A stretch of DNA of 38,863 nucleotides. It comes from Aphanothece sp. CMT-3BRIN-NPC111. GTDB lineage: Bacteria > Cyanobacteriota > Cyanobacteriia > Cyanobacteriales > JAHHGU01. Position 1 is the first letter of the stretch, and each line of letters opens with the position of its first letter. Positions 23,353 through 32,128 of the stretch are shown piece after piece. The stretch lies in NCBI GenBank assembly GCA_019359765.1, contig JAHHGU010000053.1, positions 1 through 38,863 of the forward strand, written 5' to 3'. The translations under genes were made by a program, and so were the position numbers. The notes below the pieces were generated by a model. That model had not been told where the DNA came from. It was given only the letters and a program-made list of their open reading frames with translations, and did no database searches.

Positions 23353-25047
23353 TTAGGTGCTAAAAACGACCTGTCCGTCTTTAATAGCTAACAACTTTAT
23401 TTTTAGTGGCCCAGCAGTGTAAGTATCTTCTGCTGCAACAGCTTTGATATCGATAGACTGGTTGTACTCCTTGATCTGCTCCAAGAAACGAATCAAGGTG
23501 ATAATACGACCATCACCAATCTGAAGAACCGGATCGCCTAAAATCCCAGAGCTACGAGCGCGTAATTGCGATGCTGCAAGCACTATGTCGAGCCGTTTTC
23601 GGATTTCCCCCTCGTTCATAGTTGGCAGATCAGCAGACGTCGTAGCAACAATATCACCAGCCAAAAATACCATTTGATTAGGAGCTGCGTCTGCAAATAC
23701 TTGTATCTGCTTTTCCCCCACTATGTAGTTACCAGCAGAGAAAATTCTGACCACGTAGTCTCGACCGTCCTCAATTTGGTTGAGTAACTGCTCTACTTGC
23801 TCCTGCGTAATTTGCACTACCCGTTCATTGGCATTGTTGCTACCAAGGCGAGTAGCCTCGATAGCGGCTCGATTCGCTTGGGTCAACAACTGATTGATGG
23901 CTTGAGGGGCTGCTGAGGGTTCAACAATGCGAAGGACGCCAGAAGCGAGGACTTGACCGCGCAAGAGGGCGACATTGCCTTGACGCAGCACTTGATAGTC
24001 TTGTTCTAGCGCTCCCACTTCCCGTTCCAGGAAGGCCAAGCGTTTTTCCCTTGCTTCAAGTTGTTTCTCTAGTGCTTTAAGTTGTTTATCCCGCTGTTGG
24101 AGTTGTACCTCGCCTTGTTGGAGTTGCTCTTCAAGTGCTTTAAGTTGTTTATCCTGTTCTTTGAGCCGTACCTCGCCTTTTTGAAGTTGCTCTTCAAGTG
24201 CTTTAAGTTGTTTATCCTGTTGTTGGAGTTGTGCCTGCCGTTCTTGAAGCTGTGCCAGTCGTTGTTGAAGTTGTTTCTCCAGTTGAGTCAGACGACTTTC
24301 ACGCTGAGCAATTCCCTGTTTGAGCTGTTTTTCTAGTTCTTGACGCTGGGCGATCGCCTGGTTGCGTTGAGCAATGGTTAGGTCTCGCTTACTAATTTCT
24401 CTATCCCGTTGAGTAATTTGAGTTTTGAGTTGGGTAATTTGAGAATTCAGCTGAGTAATTTGAGAACTCAGTTGAGTCACTTGAGAATTGAGTTGAGTAA
24501 CTTGCTCCTTAACCTGATTCCTCTGCTGGATTAACTCTTGGCGCTCCCCCTGCAATTGTTTGATTTCGCTGGCCAAAGCAACTTTCTGTTGGGAAACAAT
24601 TTCCAGTTGGCTTTGGGTGGTCTTGAGTTGCGCCGCAGTAACAGATTGTTTAGCGATCGCCGCTTTCAAAGATTTGTTGATGGAATCGAGTAGCTTCTGA
24701 GCGTCGGCTTGCTCGGATTTGGCTTTGACTAACTCGCTTTCGACCTGATTTTTTTGCTCTACAGCTTGGGCGAGATCGTTACGGGTGCTGGATAGTTTTT
24801 TCTCAATTTTCTTCAGGTCAAAAAGGCCGGTGCGTAATCGTTTATCTGCCGCTAAGAGAATTCCTAGCGTTAAGGTAGCAATCAAACTTCCGGTGACAAT
24901 CGTAACTAAGGTGGCAGTTTGGCGGGGGCGCAGATTAAACAAAGTCAGCCGCGCCTTGCCAACTTTTGTCCCAATGCGATCGCCTGACGCTGCAATCACG
25001 CCCCCCAACACCAAAATTGCCACAATCAGGATATAACCGCTGGTCAT
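23353..25047 (-). CDS. DUF3084 protein: two TM helices plus long coiled coil
   Basis: 564 residues. Two N-terminal membrane helices (about 4-20, ILIVAILVLGGVIAA; and 45-66, ATLVTIVTGSLIATLTLGIL) anchor a long coiled coil over about 76-350, followed by a globular C-terminal domain (350-564). The coil contains five heptads of the type VTQLNSQ (183-217) and three 21-residue repeats starting DKQLKALE at 278, 299 and 320. DUF3084 is a cyanobacterial family of unknown function; the build suggests an envelope-associated structural protein. It lies between yqgF and ntcA on the same strand. Confidence 0.88.
   Translation of the reverse strand: MTSGYILIVAILVLGGVIAASGDRIGTKVGKARLTLFNLRPRQTATLVTIVTGSLIATLTLGILLAADKRLRTGLFDLKKIEKKLSSTRNDLAQAVEQKNQVESELVKAKSEQADAQKLLDSINKSLKAAIAKQSVTAAQLKTTQSQLEIVSQQKVALASEIKQLQGERQELIQQRNQVKEQVTQLNSQVTQLSSQITQLNSQITQLKTQITQRDREISKRDLTIAQRNQAIAQRQELEKQLKQGIAQRESRLTQLEKQLQQRLAQLQERQAQLQQQDKQLKALEEQLQKGEVRLKEQDKQLKALEEQLQQGEVQLQQRDKQLKALEKQLEAREKRLAFLEREVGALEQDYQVLRQGNVALLRGQVLASGVLRIVEPSAAPQAINQLLTQANRAAIEATRLGSNNANERVVQITQEQVEQLLNQIEDGRDYVVRIFSAGNYIVGEKQIQVFADAAPNQMVFLAGDIVATTSADLPTMNEGEIRKRLDIVLAASQLRARSSGILGDPVLQIGDGRIITLIRFLEQIKEYNQSIDIKAVAAEDTYTAGPLKIKLLAIKDGQVVFST
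24028..24216 (-). repeat. three 63-bp direct repeats inside the DUF3084 coiled coil
   Basis: Each unit encodes 21 residues, i.e. three heptads, beginning DKQLKALEEQL or DKQLKALEKQL. The DNA is repetitive, so copy number may vary between strains by slippage without breaking the coil. Confidence 0.7.
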
Positions 25048-25140
25048 CTAATACTACTGTGCGTCCAGATCCAGCCTATCTCATACCCCTAGGGGTTAAC
25101 GTGACTTCTGAACACCAGTATCCTACTTGTTGTAATCGGT

Positions 25141-25812
25141 CTAGGTAAACTGCTGGCTTAAGGCAACCGGGTTGTGGAGGGTAATTTTTTTCTTCTGGAT
25201 AGAAATCATTTTCTCGTCTCGCAGGTCTCCCAGTAAACGGGTGACGGTGACACGAGTAGAACCAATCGCTTCCGCGATCGCCTGATGGGACAGCTTTAAA
25301 TCAATAGTGATTCCCTCGTTACTGGGAACGCCAAAATCGCGGCAGAGAATTAACAGAAAACTAACTAATCGAGATCCCATATCCCGGTGAGCCAAGGTTT
25401 CAATCATCATCTCTGTTTGCAAGATGCGAGAAGAAAGACCTCGCAGCATCAACCAAGACAGATCGGGATTGTCCTTTAATGCTTGCTCAACCTGGTCAAT
25501 TGGAGCCGAAAGCAGCTCTGTAGGAGTAAAGGCAACCGCGTGGTAAAACCGATCGGAACGATGACCAGTAATCAGCGACAGCACACCAAAAACGCTGTTT
25601 TCTCGCAACAGTGCCACCGTAATTTCTTCCCCAGCCTCATAAACCCTAGACAGCTTCACCGCACCTTTAAGCAAAAAGTAGACCCGTTCAGCCGGATCTC
25701 CTGGGAAAAAGATCGTCTTGCCACGATCAAAAGTTTCTACCACTGGGGGAAAAGCCCCGCCACCCATTTGACGGAATACAGCTGCTAGCGGTTTATCTTG
25801 CTTCACGACCAT
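25141..25812 (-). CDS. ntcA: global nitrogen regulator NtcA
   Basis: 223 residues, exactly the family length. The N-terminal cyclic-nucleotide-like domain (VVETFDRGKTIFFPGDPAER; GAVKLSRVYEAGEEITVALL) binds 2-oxoglutarate. The C-terminal CRP-type HTH is LSHQAIAEAIGSTRVTVTRL. NtcA is the cyanobacterial activator and repressor of nitrogen assimilation genes, binding GTA-N8-TAC sites, with PipX as co-activator. A perfect such site lies about 95 bp upstream (25907-25920), consistent with autoregulation. It ends 93 bp before the DUF3084 gene on the same strand. Confidence 0.97.
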   Translation of the reverse strand: MVVKQDKPLAAVFRQMGGGAFPPVVETFDRGKTIFFPGDPAERVYFLLKGAVKLSRVYEAGEEITVALLRENSVFGVLSLITGHRSDRFYHAVAFTPTELLSAPIDQVEQALKDNPDLSWLMLRGLSSRILQTEMMIETLAHRDMGSRLVSFLLILCRDFGVPSNEGITIDLKLSHQAIAEAIGSTRVTVTRLLGDLRDEKMISIQKKKITLHNPVALSQQFT

Positions 25813-25906
25813 ATCAATTGTGTTAACTAACGCTTTGGTGACTGTGGGCCAATCAGTTGCCGCTCAAGCTTTAACTTCACCAACTGGCTGTGAAAGATTA
25901 CTAAGT

Positions 25907-25920
25907 GTAGTAAAGAATAC
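25907..25920. promoter_or_regulatory. NtcA-type operator GTA-N8-TAC
   Basis: GTAGTAAAGAATAC fits the NtcA consensus GTA-N8-TAC perfectly. It lies between the divergent ntcA and fabI genes (25813-26149, otherwise gene-free). Autoregulation of ntcA is well known in cyanobacteria. I do not find a clean TAnnnT box 22-23 bp downstream in either direction, so promoter geometry is not certain. Confidence 0.6.
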
Positions 25921-26149
25921 AGGATAGAAGCAGGACTAAGCTTAGTTGGAGATTGCAGGCTAACTGTGTTGATAATATTTTGACAGTGAGCCTAGATAAC
26001 TTCAGCAGCCCTTATGCCTGCTCTTTGCTGCCTAAGCCCTAGAATACTTAATCTAAATTCCAGGTAGTTTTTTGTTCTATTTGATACATAATTTTTTGAG
26101 GTGCTTTGCTTGTGCCTGTTCCTTCTAATTGCCTTTAGAATAGAATATT

Positions 26150-26926
26150 ATGCTGAATTTGACCGGAAAAAACGCCCTTGTCACTGGTATTGCCAACAAT
26201 CGCTCAATCGCTTGGGGCATTGCCCAGCAGCTGCACAAAGCTGGAGCCAATCTCGGTGTCACGTACCTGCCGGACGATAAAGGTCGCTTTGAAAAAAAAG
26301 TTGCAGAACTGGTAAAACCCCTGGAACCCAGTATCTTTTTACCTTGTAATGTCCAAGACGATGCTCAAATTCAGGCAACGTTTGAGGAAATAGGTAAGCA
26401 GTGGGGCAAGCTAGACATTCTCATCCATTGCCTTGCTTTTGCGAATAAGGAAGATTTATCAGGTGATTTTAGCAACACCTCGCGCCAAGGATTTAGTCAA
26501 GCGTTGGATATCAGCACCTACTCGTTGATAGGGCTGGCGGGGGCAGCCAAGCCCTTGATGACAGAAGGGGGCAGCATTGTCACGCTGACTTATGTGGGAG
26601 GCGTTAAGGTGATCCCCAACTACAATGTGATGGGAATTGCTAAAGCAGGACTGGAAATGAGCGTGCGTTACCTGGCATCTGAACTGGGGCCGCAAAATAT
26701 TCGGGTGAATGGCATTTCCGCCGGTCCCATCCGCACTCTGGCTTCTTCTGGGGTGGGTGGCATTCTGGATATGATTCATCACGTTGAGAAAGTTGCACCG
26801 CTGCGGCGTACGGTTACTCAGCTGGAAGTGGGCAATGCAGCTACTTTCTTGTGTAGTGATTTAGCTAGCGGGATTACAGGTCAGATCCTCTATGTGGATG
26901 CTGGCTATGAGATCATGGGAATGTAA
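26150..26926 (+). CDS. fabI: enoyl-ACP reductase FabI (NADH)
   Basis: 258 residues, normal length. FabI-type SDR signature: nucleotide-binding GIANNRSIAWGIA at 13-25 and the active-site Tyr158/Lys165 with six residues between (YNVMGIAK). The segment ISAGPIRTLASSGV is the substrate-loop region typical of FabI. It catalyses the last reduction in each round of type II fatty-acid synthesis in the cytosol. hisB follows after 115 bp on the same strand. Confidence 0.96.
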   Translation: MLNLTGKNALVTGIANNRSIAWGIAQQLHKAGANLGVTYLPDDKGRFEKKVAELVKPLEPSIFLPCNVQDDAQIQATFEEIGKQWGKLDILIHCLAFANKEDLSGDFSNTSRQGFSQALDISTYSLIGLAGAAKPLMTEGGSIVTLTYVGGVKVIPNYNVMGIAKAGLEMSVRYLASELGPQNIRVNGISAGPIRTLASSGVGGILDMIHHVEKVAPLRRTVTQLEVGNAATFLCSDLASGITGQILYVDAGYEIMGM

Positions 26927-27041
26927 GCATTTTGGCTCCACGCCTGTCAAAATTTACCCTGGCTCTGATGCCGTAGGCGTTCGGGTGTTGGGGTAGGAAA
27001 GGATAGGCTAGGAAAATCCTACATTTTAGTTAGTAAGTTTC

Positions 27042-27686
27042 ATGCAGATTAGCGATCGCCAAGTTTCATCTTCTTCCAACCTAGAACACCTGTTGCCCAG
27101 TCGGACTGCCTCTGTTAGCCGTACCACTGGCGAAACTGATGTCCAAGTGACCATCAATTTAGATGGGCAAGGAAACTGTAGTGCGTCCACTGGGATTCCC
27201 TTTTTAGACCATATGCTGCATCAAATCTCCTCCCACGGGCTGATTGACATTGATGTGCGGGCAACTGGGGATTTGGAAATTGACGACCACCACACGAATG
27301 AAGATGTGGGAATTACCCTGGGACAGGCGTTAGGGAAAGCACTAGGCGATCGCAAGGGGATTGTTCGCTTTGGTCATTTCATCGCTCCCCTAGATGAAGC
27401 TTTGGTTCAGGTGGCGTTAGACTTTTCTGGACGCCCTCACCTCAGCTATGGCTTGGAAATTCCTACGCAGCGCGTTGGAACTTATGACACGCAGCTGGTG
27501 CGGGAGTTTTTTGTAGCTATAGTAAACCATAGCCAGATGACGCTACACATCCGTCAACTGGATGGGATTAATTCGCACCACATTATTGAGGCAACGTTTA
27601 AGGCATTTGCGCGATCGCTGCGGATGGCACTAGAAATCGATCCGCGCCGTGCTAGTGGAATTCCTAGCTCTAAAGGCGTTTTGTAA
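27042..27686 (+). CDS. hisB: imidazoleglycerol-phosphate dehydratase
   Basis: 214 residues; a monofunctional HisB without the phosphatase domain. The Mn-binding motifs are DHHTNEDVG (His83, His84, Glu87), NHSQMTLH (His163) and SHHIIEATFKAF (His179, His180, Glu183). It performs the sixth chemical step of histidine synthesis. The first 25 residues are a variable polar leader. The next gene begins 17 bp after its stop, so a short operon is likely. Confidence 0.97.
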   Translation: MQISDRQVSSSSNLEHLLPSRTASVSRTTGETDVQVTINLDGQGNCSASTGIPFLDHMLHQISSHGLIDIDVRATGDLEIDDHHTNEDVGITLGQALGKALGDRKGIVRFGHFIAPLDEALVQVALDFSGRPHLSYGLEIPTQRVGTYDTQLVREFFVAIVNHSQMTLHIRQLDGINSHHIIEATFKAFARSLRMALEIDPRRASGIPSSKGVL

Positions 27687-27703
27687 AAGATATTCCCACC
27701 ACA

Positions 27704-28843
27704 GTGCAAATGACCACAGAACTCAGCACAAGAGGCAAAACCTTGGATAATCTTTTTGCCATTGCGGATCAATTTAAACCACAAGGCAAGGTCATAGACG
27801 TTCAGGCATTTGGAAACGGTAATATCAATGACACCTTCCTGGTAACGCTGGAATCATGTGCAGAAAAGCGCTTTATCCTTCAACGCATAAACACGCAAGT
27901 ATTTCGTCAGCCAGAACTTGTGATCCAGAATATGCGTACCTTTACCGAGCATGTACGATCGCGTCAGCAGCACGCCGCCAATAGCTCAGACCGCCGCTGG
28001 GAGGTGCCGCGCGTGCTGTTGACACCGGATGACCAAGGTTACTGCATTGATGCCGAGGGGTCGTTTTGGCGCGGAATTAGCTTTATTGATACCTCGCAGT
28101 CCTTTGATACCATTCAAGATATTGAGCACGCCAGAGAAGTTGGCTATGCACTTGGCAAGTTCCAAAGTCTGATTAGCGACTTGCCATCTGCTAGACTCGC
28201 GGACACGCTAGAAGGGTTCCATATTACGCCGCGCTACCTTGAGCACTACGATCAGGTGCTAGCAAAATATGACGCTAATAATAAATCCCCGGAAGTAAAT
28301 TATGCCTTGCAGTTTGTGCGCGATCGCAGAGCCTGGGCAAATATCCTAGAAGATGCCCAAGCGCAAGGCAAGCTCAGCCTTCGCCCTATTCACGGCGATC
28401 CCAAGGTTAACAACGTCATGATAGATACCGCTACTCGGCAGGCTATCAGCATTATTGACCTAGACACCGTTAAGCCCGGTCTGGTTCATTATGATATTGG
28501 CGACTGCCTCCGCTCCTGCTGCAATCCTCTGGGGGAAGAAACCGAGGACTGGGAGACAGTTCGCTTTGAACCTGATCTTTGTCAGGCGATCTTGCAAGGC
28601 TATCTCTCCTTGGCAAAAGATTTTCTCACCGAGAACGATTATGAATATCTGTACGACGCTATCCGTTTGATCGCTTTCGAGTTGGGGCTGAGATTCTTTA
28701 CCGACTACTTAGAAGGCAATGTCTACTTCAAGGTCAAGCACCCTGAACATAATCTTGCCAGAGCGCTCGTTCAATTCAAGCTCACTGAAAGTATTGAATC
28801 CCAGGCAACTACGATTTGCGCCATCATCCAAGACATGAGATGA
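27704..28843 (+). CDS. aminoglycoside-phosphotransferase-fold kinase (NahK-like)
   Basis: 379 residues, starting at GTG 27704 (ATG 27710 is an alternative). The APH fold shows a nucleotide loop FGNGNINDTFLV near 36-47, the catalytic HGDPKVNNVM at 230-239 and the metal-binding IDLDTVKPG at 251-259. The long form with HGDPK..N resembles N-acetylhexosamine 1-kinases and other small-molecule sugar kinases; the substrate is not shown by the sequence. Its stop overlaps the next start by ATGA, and it follows hisB by 17 bp. Confidence 0.85.
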   Translation: MQMTTELSTRGKTLDNLFAIADQFKPQGKVIDVQAFGNGNINDTFLVTLESCAEKRFILQRINTQVFRQPELVIQNMRTFTEHVRSRQQHAANSSDRRWEVPRVLLTPDDQGYCIDAEGSFWRGISFIDTSQSFDTIQDIEHAREVGYALGKFQSLISDLPSARLADTLEGFHITPRYLEHYDQVLAKYDANNKSPEVNYALQFVRDRRAWANILEDAQAQGKLSLRPIHGDPKVNNVMIDTATRQAISIIDLDTVKPGLVHYDIGDCLRSCCNPLGEETEDWETVRFEPDLCQAILQGYLSLAKDFLTENDYEYLYDAIRLIAFELGLRFFTDYLEGNVYFKVKHPEHNLARALVQFKLTESIESQATTICAIIQDMR

Positions 28844-29379
28844 AGGAGCAGAACTTTTCCCTAGAGCCATTTCCTACAGCCAGCCCTGTACCCGATTTAA
28901 AGGTAACAGGGAACATCGCCCGTTACTCTAATACTCTTGCCATCCGCTATAGGCTCCAAGGCAATTTAGGAGAACTCGTGATTCCCCCGCCAGTCGATAT
29001 GCCAACCCGCAAAAACGAGTTGTGGGAAGAAACGTGTTTAGAGTTCTTCCTTGCCGTTAAGAATTCTCCTGGGTATTGGGAATTTAACCTTTCACCTGCT
29101 GGGCACTGGGCTGTCTATCGCTTTGCAGGTTATCGGCAAGGAATGCAAGAGGAAATGGCTTTTACTTCACTTCCGTTTAGCGTCCAGAACCAATCAAACT
29201 CTCTATCCCTTGCTTTAGAAATCGATTTGGATAATATTGTTCAGGCATCCCAGACTCTGGAGGTTGCCATCAGCGCCGTCATCAAGCACAGAGACGGCGA
29301 GCTGAGTTACTGGGCGTTGGCTCATACCGGCTCGCAGGCAGACTTTCACCAACGGGACAGTTTCCAAGTCGAATTGTAG
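28840..29379 (+). CDS. DOMON-like domain protein
   Basis: 179 residues from ATG 28840, whose ATGA overlap with the kinase stop implies coupled translation. An in-frame upstream codon at 28816 is less likely. The beta-sandwich pattern ELWEETCLEFFLAVKNSPGYWEFNLSP is split by WAVYRFAGYR, and SYWALAHTGSQADFHQRDSF is characteristic of DOMON-like proteins of cyanobacteria and proteobacteria that bind sugars or haem. No signal peptide, so cytosolic here. Pairing with a sugar-kinase-like gene makes a carbohydrate role plausible. Confidence 0.8.
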   Translation: MKEQNFSLEPFPTASPVPDLKVTGNIARYSNTLAIRYRLQGNLGELVIPPPVDMPTRKNELWEETCLEFFLAVKNSPGYWEFNLSPAGHWAVYRFAGYRQGMQEEMAFTSLPFSVQNQSNSLSLALEIDLDNIVQASQTLEVAISAVIKHRDGELSYWALAHTGSQADFHQRDSFQVEL

Positions 29380-29407
29380 GGATTTTACAGCAAGATGCAG
29401 GGAGCGG

Positions 29408-29432
29408 GCACTTGACCAGATCTGTCAAGTGC
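29408..29432. terminator. bidirectional hairpin between convergent genes
   Basis: GCACTTGAC (29408-29416) and GTCAAGTGC (29424-29432) are perfect complements around a 7-nt loop; outer bases GCAGG/CCTGC can extend the stem. It sits in the 60-bp gap between the convergent DOMON-like and larB genes. There is no long T-run, so termination strength is uncertain. Confidence 0.6.
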
Positions 29433-29439
29433 TCCTGCT

Positions 29440-30252
29440 TTAGCCAGGGGATGAGCTTAATCTTTGAGCGGTGCGGAGAATTTGCCCAGCCAGGATAGCC
29501 GCACCAAAACCATTATCAATATTCACTACGCCTACCCCAGCCGCACAAGAGTTGAGCATTGTCAATAGTGGGGCTATGCCGCCGAAACTTGCGCCATAGC
29601 CCACACTGGTAGGAACGGCAATCACTGGACAATTTGCTAGTCCAGCAACGACGCTGGGCAAAGCGCCTTCCATACCGGCAACAACAATTAGCACATCAGC
29701 CTCATCAAGCATTTGTCGGTGACTCAGCAAACGATGGATACCGGCAACACCTACATCCCAGAGACGCTGTACCCGGAAGCCAGAGAGTTCTGCTGTGATA
29801 GCTGCTTCTTCTGCTACGGGCAAATCAGCTGTGCCAGCCGAGAGGATGCCAATCGTGCCAGGATGCTGGGGTAAGTTTTGAGTTAAAGAGTAAGGAGTTT
29901 CCTCTTCGTTATTACTTTGTAATGCACAAATCCGGGCAGATGCGTAATAGTGGAGGCCAGTAACTTTTTCTTGCAACTGGGCATAAACTGCGGGTTCAAT
30001 TCGAGTCGCCATCACTACCGGATTACGCTCTCGCATCACCTCCATAATCTGAGCAATTTGGTCGGGTGTTTTACCCGGTCCCCAAATTACTTCTGGAAAC
30101 CCCGTCCGTAGGGCGCGGTGATGGTCAATGCGGGCAAATTCGCCCACTGGTTCAAAGTCAAAGTGCTTGAGTTTTTCTAATGCCGCTTCTGGGCTGACTT
30201 TACCTGCGGCAACAGCTTCGAGTAAAAATTGCAGGGCTTGAGGTTGGGTCAC
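29440..30252 (-). CDS. larB: LarB, pyridinium-3,5-biscarboxylate mononucleotide synthase
   Basis: 270 residues. The C-terminal half has the AIR-carboxylase (PurE)-like fold, with SAGTADLPVAEEAAITAE, VVAGMEGALPSVVAGL and VPTSVGYGASFGG; the N-terminal part (FARIDHHRALRTGFPEVIWG) is the LarB signature. LarB starts synthesis of the nickel-pincer cofactor by carboxylating and hydrolysing nicotinate adenine dinucleotide. LarC and LarE, needed for the rest, are not in the window. It follows the third binding-protein gene by 54 bp on the same strand. Confidence 0.92.
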   Translation of the reverse strand: MTQPQALQFLLEAVAAGKVSPEAALEKLKHFDFEPVGEFARIDHHRALRTGFPEVIWGPGKTPDQIAQIMEVMRERNPVVMATRIEPAVYAQLQEKVTGLHYYASARICALQSNNEEETPYSLTQNLPQHPGTIGILSAGTADLPVAEEAAITAELSGFRVQRLWDVGVAGIHRLLSHRQMLDEADVLIVVAGMEGALPSVVAGLANCPVIAVPTSVGYGASFGGIAPLLTMLNSCAAGVGVVNIDNGFGAAILAGQILRTAQRLSSSPG

Positions 30253-30306
30253 TGTATATATTAAAGAGTATTCGGGTCGATTCCTTTTTGTGGTGATATT
30301 GCGGGC

Positions 30307-32109
30307 TTACTTTTCGCTTACTTTCAGTTCATAAAGATTCCAGAAGGCTCCACCTAACGTTGAATATTTGACGCCCTGAACGCGATCACGCACTGCCTCA
30401 AACGACAGCTTATTCGGCAGATAAATCAATGGCAACTGTTCTTGGACAATTTGCTGAAATTGGGCATAAATAGCCTTGCGCTTGGTTTCATCCAATTCGC
30501 GCGCTCCTTCAATAAAAAGGCGGTCAATTTCCTGCTCCCAGTCGGAAACTTCCCAGCCTTTAATCGGGGGGGAACCCGGTTGTGGCCCTTGGTTGAATTG
30601 GTGTAACCTGCCCTGACTCGACCAAATATTGGCTCCGCTGTGAGGATCTACTCCTCCGCCACCAAACCCTCCCACATAACACTCCCAAGACCGATTTTCT
30701 AGCTTGTCCAAAATGGAGTTGAAGTTGAGAACTTGCAAATCAGCTTGAATCCCAATCTGGCTGAGGTTTTGTTTGATAAGTATTGCCATGTCTACCCGGG
30801 ATTTTTCCTCTGCTTTAACCAACATGGTAAATCGCACTTGGTTGCCTTCAGCATCCAGTAGCTTTCCTTGGGGGTTATATTTAAAACCCGCATTGAGTAG
30901 CAATTGTTTAGCTTTCTCTGGATTGTAATTATAGACTTTTAACCCCTTTTCAGGAGAAAGGTAGTAAGGGCTTTGAGGCTGAACAGGTGAATTTTGAATA
31001 TCGCCTAATCCCCGAAAGATATTTGTTTTCATCGTATTGCGGTCAATGGCATAGGCAACCGCCTGTCTAAATGCTAATGTATTGAACCAACGAGACTTGA
31101 TCGGATCTACGACAGGCTGATCCTTAGAATTACGAGCTTTATTGAGATTGAAATTCACAAAAAGTGTGCTTGGATCTGGTCCTCCGTTGTATATTTTAAA
31201 CCGCCCTCGCTTTTCTTCTCGTTTCAGCAAGGGAAACCCCTCAGGAGGCAGATCTAAACTATCCAGTTGTCCAGAGCGAAAATTTATCAACTGATTATCA
31301 GTAGATTCAATAATTTGTAAAACAATGCGCTCAATATAGGGCTGGGGATTTCCCTGAGCATCTTTACGCCAGTAGTAGGGGTTGCGTCGGAGTATAACTC
31401 GTTCACTGGGGATGTAGCTTTCTATACGGTAGGCGCTGTTACCAATAATTGCTTTGGGATCGGTGTCTGTTCCCCAAGTCGAAATAAACTTGGGATTGCC
31501 ATCGCTACCCGTAGAATAAACAGACTCTCGCAAGGCATGGGCAGGTAAAATTGGTAGTCCTCCAACGAATCTCAAAAAGGGGGCAAACGGTTCCGGAATA
31601 ATAAATTCAATCCGCCGCTGATCTAGTTTTTTGATCGTTGGGAAAGCGCGACTGTTGCCAATTCTGAGAATATCTTTGATATCTGTGGGAATTTTAGGGT
31701 TGAGGTAGATGTCTTGATAGGTAAAGAGAACATCATCGACCGTAAGCGGTTGACCATCTGACCACTTCAAATTATCTTTTAAGGTAAAAACAATGCGTTT
31801 CTTATCTGCCGATATCTCCCAAGACTCAGCTAAAGCTGGCTCTACTGCTGCGGTTATGCCATTTTGTGTAATTAATCCATCGTAGATATAGCCAAAAATG
31901 CTAAAAAGTGATTGATTCAGCGGATAGTTAAATGTTGCTGGGCTGCTGGGAGTGACAAAAACAAATTGGGGGACTTGTGCGGCTTTGGTTTTGAATTGAT
32001 CTGGGTTGCAAGACGAAAGGGCGATCGCACTTATCAATGCCAGGATTACTGCCAACCAACGACGCCAAGCCTTAATAGCCATAAATATCATACTATTCCT
32101 GGTAAACAC
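30307..32109 (-). CDS. oligopeptide-type ABC substrate-binding lipoprotein (copy 1)
   Basis: 600 residues; SBP_bac_5 family. The leader has RRWLAVILALISAIALSSC with the lipidated Cys34. Family landmarks are PALAESWEISADKKRIVFTL, LKWSDGQPLTVDDVLFTY and the late ERVILRRNPYYWRKDAQGNP region. Binds peptides, nickel complexes or similar solutes in the periplasm for an ABC importer. No permease or ATPase gene is nearby. It is the last of three tandem paralogues, 19 bp after the previous one. Confidence 0.9.
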   Translation of the reverse strand: MFTRNSMIFMAIKAWRRWLAVILALISAIALSSCNPDQFKTKAAQVPQFVFVTPSSPATFNYPLNQSLFSIFGYIYDGLITQNGITAAVEPALAESWEISADKKRIVFTLKDNLKWSDGQPLTVDDVLFTYQDIYLNPKIPTDIKDILRIGNSRAFPTIKKLDQRRIEFIIPEPFAPFLRFVGGLPILPAHALRESVYSTGSDGNPKFISTWGTDTDPKAIIGNSAYRIESYIPSERVILRRNPYYWRKDAQGNPQPYIERIVLQIIESTDNQLINFRSGQLDSLDLPPEGFPLLKREEKRGRFKIYNGGPDPSTLFVNFNLNKARNSKDQPVVDPIKSRWFNTLAFRQAVAYAIDRNTMKTNIFRGLGDIQNSPVQPQSPYYLSPEKGLKVYNYNPEKAKQLLLNAGFKYNPQGKLLDAEGNQVRFTMLVKAEEKSRVDMAILIKQNLSQIGIQADLQVLNFNSILDKLENRSWECYVGGFGGGGVDPHSGANIWSSQGRLHQFNQGPQPGSPPIKGWEVSDWEQEIDRLFIEGARELDETKRKAIYAQFQQIVQEQLPLIYLPNKLSFEAVRDRVQGVKYSTLGGAFWNLYELKVSEK

Positions 32110-32128
32110 TATAGGGTTTCAGGCTGAG

